Part shown: positions 1 to 10,097 of the stretch, piece after piece
Layout of the letters: each line of letters starts with the position of its first letter
Numbering within the stretch: the stretch's first letter is position 1
NCBI GenBank assembly: GCA_007644065.1
Contig: VJWN01000035.1
Span: forward strand, 62,001 to 126,000
Length of the DNA stretch: 64,000 nucleotides
Source of the DNA: Margaritispora aquatica
Lineage: Eukaryota; Ascomycota; Leotiomycetes; Helotiales; Discinellaceae
Reading direction: 5' to 3'
Notes under the pieces: model-generated
The model's database searches: none
The model's input: only the letters and a program-made list of their open reading frames with translations
What the model was told of the DNA's origin: nothing
Translations under genes and position numbers: made by a program

Positions 1-891
1 AAATAGTAGAAAAGTAAGCTAATCAGAATACTTATCCATAGGTATAGTAAGTAACCCTAACCCTGCTGGCGAAAACCTAATAAGGCCAAATTCAAAGATT
101 TACTAAGCGAGTCCAGCGAACTTTTACATACCTCGATTGGATAAAAAAGGATTAACTTACTGTAGATTTCAAAAAATACAAAAGCGATACCAAATTTTTT
201 TTTTTTTTAAAAAAAAACCTAGTATAGAAATTTATTCGGTCGTTTAGTTGGGGCATAAACATGAGCTTGAACTGAGGGTACCTTGTATAGTCGTATGGTA
301 CAATAAAATTTCACAGCAATGTATAAGCTATAAAGCGGTTCAAACTTTTGACTGATTTCTTAAAACACAATAAAGATAATCACCGATTTTCAACTCAAGA
401 CTACCTTCCCTCACACTCACCAAAACCTCATATAAAACAAACCACTCTCTACTCCTGATCAAGGCAATTTAGAGACACACCTACACAAAGCAACAATTTT
501 CTCCACCCCCCACACACACACACTTATACATTGAATGCCATAAATGCCATAAATGCCTACAAATAAAACAAACAAGAAACCACCACCACCACCACCACCT
601 GGGACGAACCATCATGAATACCCTTGCGCCCAACTCCAGTAGTGGTGCTACCCTCCTTTCCCCGACTTGATGCGCCGCGCTATGCTTCTCGAAATTTCCT
701 GTATGGTCATCTGCCTGTATTTTTGCTGGGAATTTTCTGTGAGTGAAATCACTGCCACTCGATGAATACACCTGAACTATCGCCTCCTAACTCAGACCCC
801 AAATAACCCCCTCCATGATTTCAAACCTGCCCATAATCCTCAGCTCGTCTAATCCTCCCCATCAACCGTTCTTCCCCACTGCATGCACCCC
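1..891. other. left-edge non-coding stretch
   Basis: I see no convincing gene here. There is an oligo-T/oligo-A run near 195-218, a CA/CCA microsatellite cluster near 505-600, and generally AT-rich sequence. The part next to 891 is the downstream region of the minus-strand ubiquitin-ligase gene. The open frames crossing it are low-complexity and have no coding look. Confidence 0.5.
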
Positions 892-3800
892 TCAAAACAC
901 ACCCCAATACTCATCGAGATCATCATCTTCGCCTGCATCATACCCCGCATCCCTCAAAAAATCAGCCATCGCCTTCTCCGCCTCCGCCACGGCGTCCGCG
1001 CCAATATCACGAGGGATAATACTGCTATTACCACCACCTACCTTTCCACTCACGTCGTTCTCATTCTCATTCTCATTCTCATTCTCATTCTCATTCTCAT
1101 TCTCATTCTCATTCTCATTCTCATTCTCGTTCTCGTTCCTCTCCGGCAGCAAATCCGGTATGAGAACTCCCTGCTCCTGGATTTGTGCCTCAATTCTGTC
1201 AACATCAATCTCTGGGTCCGGCACACGAACAGCCACCTGCGGGGCAAGTGGGAGGTTGGGGTCGAACCGCAGGCGTCTATAGAGATTTAAGTTTGCAGCA
1301 GGAGCTGGAGCAGCGTAAGCACGAGCCGCGTTCCCAACAACCACACGACCATGGATAGGTCTTCTGGGGGCTGCCAATGCGGGAACGTTGCGGTTCACAC
1401 GTGCATTATTGGCGTCACGAATCCAAGGATCTCGAGCTGGAGTTGGGACCGGGGCCGCAGCCGGGACACGAAGCCGCGCTCGAGGGAACTGAACCGCAGC
1501 AGCAGCAGGAGGAGGAGGAAGAGGATGAACAGGAAGAGGAGCGGCTGGCGCGCGAGCTTCAAGCTCATCGTCCGCCTGAAGCATTCTATCCCTGAGGCGG
1601 AACCTGGCATGGCGATCCTCTGGCGCAGGCCGTTCGCGAAGCTGTCGATCTTCTTCTCTTTGCCGCCTCGCTGCTGCTAACCCACTCAACCTCCTTCGGA
1701 GCTCAGGTTCGCTTAGCCTTGCAGCACCAGGGGCAGCAACCGGTATGTGTAATGCATCTCTGGCTGGGGCGTCAGCTTGAACGGCGGCACGACCGCGAAT
1801 ACCGCGAGCTAGGAAGTCTAGTCTGCGCTCAAGGTTGTCTACATCTAAGTCATCAGCAGGCGCAGGTCGGGCAGCAGGCGCTGCATTGGCATTTGCAGCA
1901 ACTTGATGGCCTATTCTATTTCTGGGGAAATGGTCGGGTAAGGGATCTCGTCTTGCTCGGTAGCGATGGCGAAAATCATCGAACTCGGCAAGCGCAAGGT
2001 GCGGATCTTGCACAGGTTGCGGCGCGTCTTCTAGTTGATACACATCTGCAAGCATGGCATCACCAAGTATACCTCTGTCAAAGTTGCCCAACTCACGTCG
2101 GGGTAGTGGTCGATAGTCTGGTTCAGGGGCCGGAGGCAGCCGAGGAACTGGGCCACCGTTCGGTCCTACTAAGCGGATTCCGTGTCTACCTAAGAAGCCG
2201 CCTGCTGGGCGATGTCCTATTGATTATCAGCTTCATGTAAACCGAGCAGCAAATGTGTGTGTTGGAACTAATGATTGTGTGATTATAAAGATAGGAATTC
2301 AAGGAAAATACACACGCATGCTAGCAATCATTTCATTTGTTTAAGCTCAAAAAGAATGATTACTGTTGCAAAGTATGTAGATAAAAAACTAACCATTGAC
2401 GATCGCAATTCCTCCGGCACCCGGAAGTCTAGGATCCTTTGACTTCCTCATTTCATCATCCTTTTTTACGTTCTCAGACATCTTCACCTTGAGATCTTCC
2501 GCTGTATACTCGGGATGTTCAGCCAAGACTTGTTCAAGCGCTGCTTGTTCAGCCTTGTTGACTTCATCTTCATGTCGTTGCTCTACACTTTCGAATAGAG
2601 GGCTACTACCGTGTTAGAATCGTTCAACGTTGGGGAGTGTATCTTACCAGTTACCGGCCTTTCCACCCCTAGTGACATCGTTGAAATGATCGTAAGAGCA
2701 TGACTTAGAGCATATATAACATTGAATATTGCGACAGCCATTTCTCGTGCATGTCATTTTGTTGCAACCCTCCTCCTTCACAAATGGAGTATCGCACTTG
2801 TTGCATTTTCGGATGAGAGCTGCCGACATAGCCTCTTCTATCTGACGTCGAATTGATAGGCCATTTTCCTTGGCGAATTCCTCGCAGCTTTTTGGGATGT
2901 GAGATTCCGCTTTGCAAAGACGACAGCTAACTTTCTCACAATCCTCAAATTGGCAGCGGAACTCGCGATCGACTTCAATAGGTGGATATTCGGCTGCAAA
3001 AGGGCAGAAGGGACAACTTGCCAAATTTTCGATACCAGCAAGTCGAAGATTAGCTTCCTGTTCGTTACGTTCAAGCGCTATTCTTGTCTTTCCATCAAGG
3101 AATATATTTCTGTCTTCGGTTAGTGCAGCTTCAAGGAGCATTTGGGCTTGAATTACCTTTCACTCATGGCAAACCCTGCCTCACAGTTGTCCATTGACAT
3201 ACACCGTAGATCGTATTTTGACTTCCCAATCTCGACTTCTGCGCTTGTTCGTGCGCATCCTTTGCCTATTAGATGTTAGCCATGATTAAAGTCTCGAAAT
3301 ATCGAGAATTATGGCTGTAACCATTGATTTTCATTCGTTCATGTACTCACAAAACCAATGAAGCTCATCCTCGTTATTACAATGAACCATCCTATTCTGT
3401 GGATAATCGCCAAAACAGCATCCACATTCGAGCATAGTGCCTTCTGCCTCGGCTTTTCTCTCGTTCTCCTCTTCGGCAAGCTTCTCTGCAAGTTCAGCTT
3501 CACGTTTCTGGTCTGCCTTCTTCCTAATTCTCCTCGCTGCGCAAAGTTCCTTCAAAACCTCAAGCTTTTCCACATCATTATCAGGAGTCCTGATTGAAGC
3601 AGCTACTGCTCCTTCTAGTAATGAAGGGATCATTTTCCTGGACTTTTGAATTTTCTTATACGGCTGAGGAATATCATCGTAGGTTCTCTCGGCTTCCTCG
3701 AGAACTCGATAAGCCGAAAACAGACGAAAGCCGTTCTGACTCAAAGTTCCATCGATGAATGACATTGGGGTTGCTGCGAATTCAAGTGATAATATGGTGC

Positions 3801-4668
3801 GAATAAATGGTCGGACATTTCCAGGTCCATTGAGTATGACACGGTCAATGGCTCCATATTTCTTGACGGCTTCCTCGTCCTCATCAACTGCACGCTTCCT
3901 CTTCAAAGACTTTTGCTTATCCTTGGTATTTGGGTAGGGGATACCTTTGTCGATCTGTCCCAAGATGTAGGCGATTAGCTGGTCTGAGGTCTGTGCAATC
4001 TTGCTATAAAGGCTCGACACGTGGTCTACGCAGATTCCTGGAAAGATAGACATTACTATTTGAAAGCAACTATCCTTTGTTTCAGGAATTGATCTCTGAT
4101 CTGGAAGAACATTGTTGTCGGCATTGCGAGCTGATGCGAACGTCGGATTGGTACGGACGTCAGGTCGTGGTTGGACTTGCGCCTGCGGATTTCCGGATAT
4201 TTCTTCTTGTACAAGTGCCATTGCCTGGTCCAAAGGCAAGGGTTCGCCGTCTTTATCGAACACAAACTGTTCCCAATTACCACCATCAAGATCAATAACT
4301 TCTGGAGGGGCCATGGGAATTTGACGTTGTTCTGCCTGACCTTGTTGGCCAAAGCCTCCCATCTGGGGCATGGCTTCATTGGCAGCTGCGAAATTCATCA
4401 TATCTCCAATAACTACCACGCCGCGTCGAAATTGATCTATTGGTACGTTTCCAGCAACGTGGGCAGGTACAGGAGTAATTGAGTCGGCTTCTGATTCTTT
4501 CTTCACTTTGAATGCTGGTCCTTGGGGTGGGGGAGTTTGTCGTGCGTCTTCCCAATACTCTTCATCGTCTGAATCTTCTGGCGAAGAGTTGGTAAGGTCA
4601 ATGACGCCTTGTGGCCGGCGCTTATGATGGCTATTTGCGTTGCGGAGGATTCCATCTGCGGAGGCCAT
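892..4668 (-). CDS. RBR-type E3 ubiquitin ligase, RNF216/TRIAD3-like
   Basis: Predicted RING1-IBR-RING2 E3 ligase that accepts ubiquitin from an E2 onto a RING2 cysteine. Five exons join in frame: 4668-3351, 3265-3157, 3109-2648, 2602-2394 and 2216-892, giving about 1140 aa. All introns are GT-AG; intron 2 is 47 bp with a CTAAC branch site. The ATG at 4668 (MASADG) is preferred to upstream non-ATG extensions. RING1 begins near residue 412 (CGCC...HWFCKGC). The IBR starts with CPFCPF, and RING2 contains RKCNKC then GCNKMTC, whose last cysteine is the expected catalytic residue. YDHFND after RING2 matches the RNF216 group. The N-terminus is acidic and disordered. The last 430 residues are Pro/Ala/Arg-rich and end in an Asn-Glu dipeptide run made by a hexanucleotide repeat, then an acidic tail. 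Family call is firm; the substrate is unknown. Confidence 0.88.
1057..1138. repeat. coding (TCATTC)n microsatellite
   Basis: About 13 near-perfect copies of a TCATTC hexanucleotide lie inside the last exon of the ubiquitin-ligase gene. On the minus strand they read as alternating Asn and Glu. Copy-number change would alter length in 2-residue steps without shifting the frame. Confidence 0.95.
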
Positions 4669-7121
4669 TGTGGAGAGCCACCCGTAGGCAGATTTTAATG
4701 TGTATTGGCGCTTCCGAAAATCACGAGATCGATTCGGATAGCCGAAGAAGGTGGTAATCAAGACCTTAGTCGGATATGTTTGCCGTTTCAAACCTGTCGT
4801 GGATCCGAGCGAGGTGATTAACAAGATATGTGCAAGTGGAAGTTAAGTTTGGATGATGATTTTGTGATTTTGGCTGCAGGCAACCCAAGAGTCGAAATGT
4901 CTGAAGCATCGACACGGGATGGATGAATCTCGAGTCTCGAGTTTCGAGTCCCCACTGGCAAGCACGACTTAAGACGATTAGAGGTCTTTTGAAGACCGAC
5001 CTCATCCATGAAGTTCGAAGTTATAAGTTGGAAGCTCGACCGATATAAAATGCCGAAGGGGGCGCGGCGCGTAAGGCTACGAATGTGCGACCCAAAGTGA
5101 GGTCAACTAGACTGGACAACGAGCTTATCGGTAAGGAACATGAAGGTGAGAATGCAGTCGGCCAAAGCTACGTTTATCAAGTAGGCTGACTCGGTGGAGG
5201 AAGCTGCAGGTGAGGAGGCCTTGGATGCAATCTTTGCCTCCAAAAAGGTCGATCTTGGGAGGTGAAGTGAATGGAAGGATGCTTGAATGAAGGTGATAGT
5301 TCACTGCAAGGCTCGCACATTCGCGGATTCCAGCCGGTCAGAATTGGCGAGATCAAAGAGGTAAGGTACCTGTCCTATTAGGTTTTGCTCTTGTGTAGAA
5401 GTGTAGACGAGAGAGAGCAGGTTCAGGTTCACTTGGAAGCCTTGAAGAAAGAGAGAGACCATGAAGTTTCGAGGTGCATCCACATATTGAGAGGATAATG
5501 AGGATAATGAGGATGATGGGTGATGGGTGATGGTGATGGTGATGGTGATGGTGATGAGGATAAGAAGGAGCTCTGCTCGTAAGCAGAGAATAAATAATTG
5601 AAGTGAGAAGGTCGAGTGAGGTGTTAAGTGTTAGTTGCTTGGTGCTTCTTTCACTTTTATTATTCCGACTACCATACCATCCATATCTACCATGTTCATA
5701 CCACCATCCTTTACTTTTACCCTGACGATGAGATGAGGCTGTCGGCTGTCACACCCTCTCTCTTACCTAAGGTGCCTTATGTAATAACTTACGGAGGTAG
5801 CAAGTAGTAGAGTAGCTATCCAATTACGGTTAGGAGCTACATAAGAGGAAAGAGCAATGGAATGGAAGTGTCGTCGGAGCTCGGAGGTTAGATTAATCAT
5901 GTGATATCGGACTTCGAACTTGAGCTAGAGCCAGAGCAGCCTAGCCTAGTTTACCTTTAGTCTCATCTCGTCTCGTCTCGTCTAAAGGCACTCACCATGA
6001 ATGAATGACATAAGCATTTCTCAAGATCTGATCGATCTGATTGAATTACAGTACATGGAGTACAGTACAGTACAGTATAGTACGGAAATGGATTAACCTC
6101 CAGCTTCGACCTCCTCTTTATATCTATATCTATATCTATATCTATATATCCATATACATATACCCAAACACATTCATGCAAAATACACATACACACACAA
6201 TTTATCCTATAATTAATGAGCTACCTACCTACCTACCTACATCTTTTCCATTCAGTCGATACTTTCCGGATATTCTTTCTATTCTCCTCTGTTCTGTTCT
6301 GTTCTGATCTCTTTCTCCTCTTCTATAACGATCTCAACGATCTCCTTGTGTTTCCTCCCAAAAGAGACACAATCATTTGTTATAACCCATCTTTTCTATT
6401 CCCCAGACTGGACCTGGACTGGACTGGACGCCCTGCAAACCCACCACCACCACCACCACCACCGACGAGAGCAACCTCGACTACTTCATATTCAAGCTCA
6501 AGCCTCCTCCACCCAGTGCCCTGCCCTGCCCTGCCCTGTCCTTGGTGCCCTCGGTTTACCCCGGTTCAAGAGGTTGCTGAAATCCTCCCACCCATTTCCC
6601 ACATTCCGTTCTTCTGGATGATTGTCGGTGCACGACCCCGCCAAAACTCCCCTTCCCCACCAAAGACGCCCTTTACTATCCCGACTTTCCTGGACCTTTT
6701 ACTTAATAGGAATGTCTTCACGACGAGAGAACCGGTCAATGTGACAAGATCATTCATCACACACGATTCATTGGAACTTCCAGGAACATTCAAGGTCTGA
6801 AGTCAACGCTCTCACATTCTCTTAGCGTTATGCATCTGCTTCTCGTGCCTTTGCACCTGATCTTTGTTGTTCGGAATTGTTCCTTCCAGCGCTTCAGGTC
6901 CTCCCCCTTATCTTTGTTTGAGCTATGAAGTTTCATTTATGATTAATGCAAGTCCCAGCCAGTTTTCCAATTCCTTTCCTTTACTCGACGTTTCTCTTTA
7001 CTTTCTCTTGACCAGACAGCAGCATTATCACAAACCTCGAGACAATTAGATTGTTCCAATATAGACCCAGGAAGAATTGAACCGACGGAGATACACCTAC
7101 CTTATCTATATACAACACAAG
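4669..7121. promoter_or_regulatory. divergent intergenic region with microsatellites
   Basis: This 2.45 kb spacer separates the start codons of the minus-strand ubiquitin ligase and the plus-strand acetyltransferase, so it should hold both promoters. Visible content: a GATGGT-type repeat near 5491-5562, a CTATAT repeat near 6119-6160, CTAC repeats near 6222-6240 and a CCA run near 6440-6465. I see no gene with coding character. Confidence 0.5.
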
Positions 7122-8249
7122 ATGGGTTCATACGAAATGCCACTTCCAGATGCAAACAGTCCTTCTCTCCACCTCACACATCCTACACCTGCGGAAATGG
7201 TCGAGACATGGACCCTCAACTCCGTGAACTGGGGCACATCTCTATCCACACCAGACTACCTTGAACGGGAAGCCTACCTTACCACTATCCCAGTCGCCAA
7301 AGACGGAGGCATGACCCATTGGATCTTGGTTGATCGCAACCTACCTCCGAACCAACGTCCCCTCTTAGCCTCCTGCGAAACTCTGAGGAAACCTGTCCTT
7401 GTCTCTCGGAATGGCAATGTGACGGAGGAAATCACACATGGCATAGGGAGTGTGTTCAGTCCACCGCAATTCCGAGGAAGAGGATATGCAAGTCGAATGC
7501 TGAAAGAATTGGGTCCTACACTGAAGGATTGGCAAGTGACCGAGAAGTCAGGAAACTGTTCCTTTAGTGTCTTGTACTCGGATATTGGCAAGAAATATTA
7601 TACCAAGTTTGGGTGGGCACCATTTCCCAGTGCCCATATTGAGCTTCCCGCAGCAGAGAGGTCTCGCTCATCCAGGGTCACTATACTTGGATGTGCAGAT
7701 CTAGCCAAATTATGCGAAGAAGACGAGCAGCAGATCAGGCGGGATATTGCATACACCAAAGGTGGAAAGACCAGTGTGGCAGTCCTCCCGAACCACGATC
7801 AGATACAGTGGCACCACAAGAGGGAGGATTTTGTTTGTCAGAAGCTCTTTAAGAGAGTGCCTACCATCAAAGGGGCGATGGCTGGAAAGCCAGGCTCTCG
7901 CATCTGGACCATCTTCACAAGGGCGTTTTATGGGCCATTGACACCTGCATCTGGCAACACACTTCATTTGCTTCGGCTAGTGCTCGAGGACGAGTCTGCC
8001 ACTGCTGAGAACGCAGAGAATCTCAAGGCGATCTTGGAATTGGCACAGGCGGAAGCGAAGGAGTGGCAGCTCGATGCAGTGGATTTGTGGAATCCAAGTG
8101 CGGGCGTGAAGAAGTTAGTTGAGATGACGGGACTGGAGAGTAAGTTTGTAGATAGACAGGAGGAGAGTATTGCGAGTTTGATGTGGTATGGTGAGGGTAC
8201 CACGGAGGGGGTGGAATGGTTGATGAACGAGAAGTATGGTTGGTGCTAG
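7122..8249 (+). CDS. lyc1: LYC1-like GNAT N-acetyltransferase
   Basis: Predicted GNAT-fold acetyltransferase resembling the fungal lysine N-acetyltransferase LYC1, which in yeasts acetylates lysine at the first step of catabolism. It is one exon of 375 aa. I chose the ATG at 7122 because it sits in a good context (CAAGATGG); the 15 codons before it start from a non-ATG. The acetyl-CoA binding motif A is visible as FRGRGYASRM near residues 110-120, after a strand reading GIGSVF. The rest matches the two-domain layout of LYC1-like proteins, with a C-terminal domain ending in a Trp/Gly-rich segment. No signal or membrane segment is visible, so the cytosol is likely. Whether lysine is the substrate in this fungus is inferred from family likeness only. 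Confidence 0.72.
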   Translation: MGSYEMPLPDANSPSLHLTHPTPAEMVETWTLNSVNWGTSLSTPDYLEREAYLTTIPVAKDGGMTHWILVDRNLPPNQRPLLASCETLRKPVLVSRNGNVTEEITHGIGSVFSPPQFRGRGYASRMLKELGPTLKDWQVTEKSGNCSFSVLYSDIGKKYYTKFGWAPFPSAHIELPAAERSRSSRVTILGCADLAKLCEEDEQQIRRDIAYTKGGKTSVAVLPNHDQIQWHHKREDFVCQKLFKRVPTIKGAMAGKPGSRIWTIFTRAFYGPLTPASGNTLHLLRLVLEDESATAENAENLKAILELAQAEAKEWQLDAVDLWNPSAGVKKLVEMTGLESKFVDRQEESIASLMWYGEGTTEGVEWLMNEKYGWC

Positions 8250-8445
8250 GTATTCCTACGGATTGGGTGAATAAATTGCATAATAAGGATGGCGTAACTG
8301 GGTGGATGGGTGGGTGGTTTGCTAGAAGTTTGGTTGGGTGGGTACCAAATATACCTAGGGTTCATAGCCTTCATCTCATCAATTGCATAGGTCTTGCGAT
8401 GGTACGCCACTCTTCTCATGACCCAACAGACGCCCACTTGTCCTC

Positions 8446-9008
8446 TCACTTCTTCTTCACCCTCCCCGCCGCAAACTTCTCATGCCATTTATTCACCTTT
8501 TTCGGCACTGGCTTTGCCTTTTCCCCCTTCTCATTCTCCTCTTCTTCCGGCGGCAATAAGATCAACTCAATCGTATCCTCTATCTTGGCCACCGTTGTGA
8601 CGGAAGGCTGGGGTATGAACGTCTCCACGCCATCCGTGTCTGTGTCTGCCTCTGCATCTGTAGGGCCCGTACTGGATGGTGCGAGGATGAGGATCGGGTT
8701 CGAGGTGGATTTTTGCCGGAGTTGATAGCGGTTTTTGTTGAAGGAGAGGATGGCGGGGGTTTGTGACGAGGTGTTGGAAGTAGAGGAGGAGATTGTGAAT
8801 CTGTTTATGGACATTAGCGGTTTGAAGGAGAGTAGGAGCCGGGTGGGCTGTGGGTAGGGATGCAAGAGTGCAAGAGGGGTAAGACATACGTAGGTGGATC
8901 ATCCGACTCCAAGAGTGCGAGGAGTTCCGGTGGGAGTTCGAGGAGCTTGAATGCTTGTTGAGTGTGGGAGGAGGAGAAGGGTATGTCTGTTGTGTATTGA
9001 GTTGACAT
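8446..9008 (-). CDS. dcc1: short Dcc1-like sister chromatid cohesion protein
   Basis: Two exons, 9008-8891 region to 8890 and then 8800-8446, separated by an 89 bp intron (8801-8889, GTATGT...CAG), give about 157 aa. The N-terminus (KLLELPPELLALLESD) and a later RYQLRQKSTSN segment resemble the start of fungal Dcc1, a subunit of the Ctf18-RFC clamp loader that loads PCNA for cohesion. The protein ends with a Lys-rich WHEKFAAGR tail of the kind found at the C-terminus of fungal Dcc1. Family members are usually well over 300 residues, so the middle and the winged-helix part appear to be missing. The gene may be an internally deleted copy or a fast-evolving short form. The symbol is tentative. 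Confidence 0.5.
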
Positions 9009-10097
9009 CTCTCTCATGCTATGGTGTTCTTATGCTGTGATGTCGTTCGTTTCGAGAATGAGAATAGTAGACGTGTTTGCGGATATACAAACAAGCCCGA
9101 GTCAAGATGGTCTTCTGGACAATCTTGGAATAGACAGACGTATGGTGATGTCTATAGTTGAAGTGATCTCCCGAGGCTGAAGTCTGATCTTCTTTCCTGG
9201 TGGGGGTGAAGGGGTAAACCTCCCAAGGCTGAATTCAATCGGAACTGAATGTTGACAATCGCGGTTGTTTCAACCAATCAACGCGTGCCACCAAAGCTTG
9301 AAACTGGCGAAGAATAAATGTCCGAAGTGAAGTGAAGTGAAGGGGAAGGGGAAGGGCAAAGAGCAAAGGGCAAAGAGCAAAGAGCAAAGAGCAAAGAGCA
9401 AAGAGTTTCCAAAAATACATATATCCAAGATACTGAAACGAACTACTTACTACCTGCACCACTACGCACTACGCACTACACACTCACTACACACTGCATC
9501 AACATCCCTGAAACCTGCAGCCAGCTGTGGATCATCACGGATGACAACCAGAACCCGAACCACAACCAGACGACAATAAACAAAAACAATAACGGATTGT
9601 GTCACCACGGACCTGCATTGCGCTGGAAGGTTGAGACGTACGTTTTGTTCGTTCGTTCGTTTGGGAGTAAAAGCAAAACAAACCTCGTGGAAACGAAGAC
9701 CGCGTCTGGGATCTGGGTTTCTCTCTTCCAACACTGAATATCAATATCAATATCAATACTAATACCAATACCAATACCAATACCAATACCAATACCAATA
9801 CCAATACCAATACCAATACCAATACCAATACCAATACCAATACCAATACCAATACCAATACCAATACCAATGCGACTCGGTACTTGGAAGATACAACCAA
9901 GTTGATCCGAACCAACTCAATTGATCCCAGTCCTTACCGTCCCAAAGACACTCTCGCTATGAAGCCTTCGACCCATTGAGCGACCCGGACTACTGTACCA
10001 AAACCTACCAACGCTATCCTTCAACGCGACCGCCTCACCAAGGCACAATCCTCCAGTCCTCCACTCCTCCACTCCTCCTCGCCCACCATCCGTCATC
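9009..10097. promoter_or_regulatory. divergent intergenic region, repeat-rich
   Basis: The spacer lies between the divergently transcribed Dcc1-like and RhoGEF genes. It holds a GAGCAAA-type heptamer run at 9353-9404 and a long CCAATA hexanucleotide array at 9737-9871. The open frames it contains are products of these repeats. No gene is visible. Confidence 0.55.
9737..9871. repeat. (AATACC)n hexanucleotide array
   Basis: About 22 tandem hexamers: the first few read AATATC, the rest AATACC/CCAATA almost without variation over 135 bp. The array sits about 230 bp upstream of the RhoGEF start codon, so it is probably in the promoter or 5' untranslated region of that gene. Confidence 0.95.

Noticed and set aside
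52..64. Two CCCTAA-like units near the left edge, possible telomere
   Set aside because: Only about two units occur and the surrounding sequence is unrelated; a telomere would show a long uninterrupted array.
815..1290. Plus-strand open frames with Ser-Phe or Ile-Leu repeats
   Set aside because: They are antisense readings of the hexanucleotide array inside the ubiquitin-ligase exon.
9535..9915. Minus-strand open frame rich in Val-Leu repeats
   Set aside because: It is produced entirely by the CCAATA hexanucleotide array and has no other coding sign.
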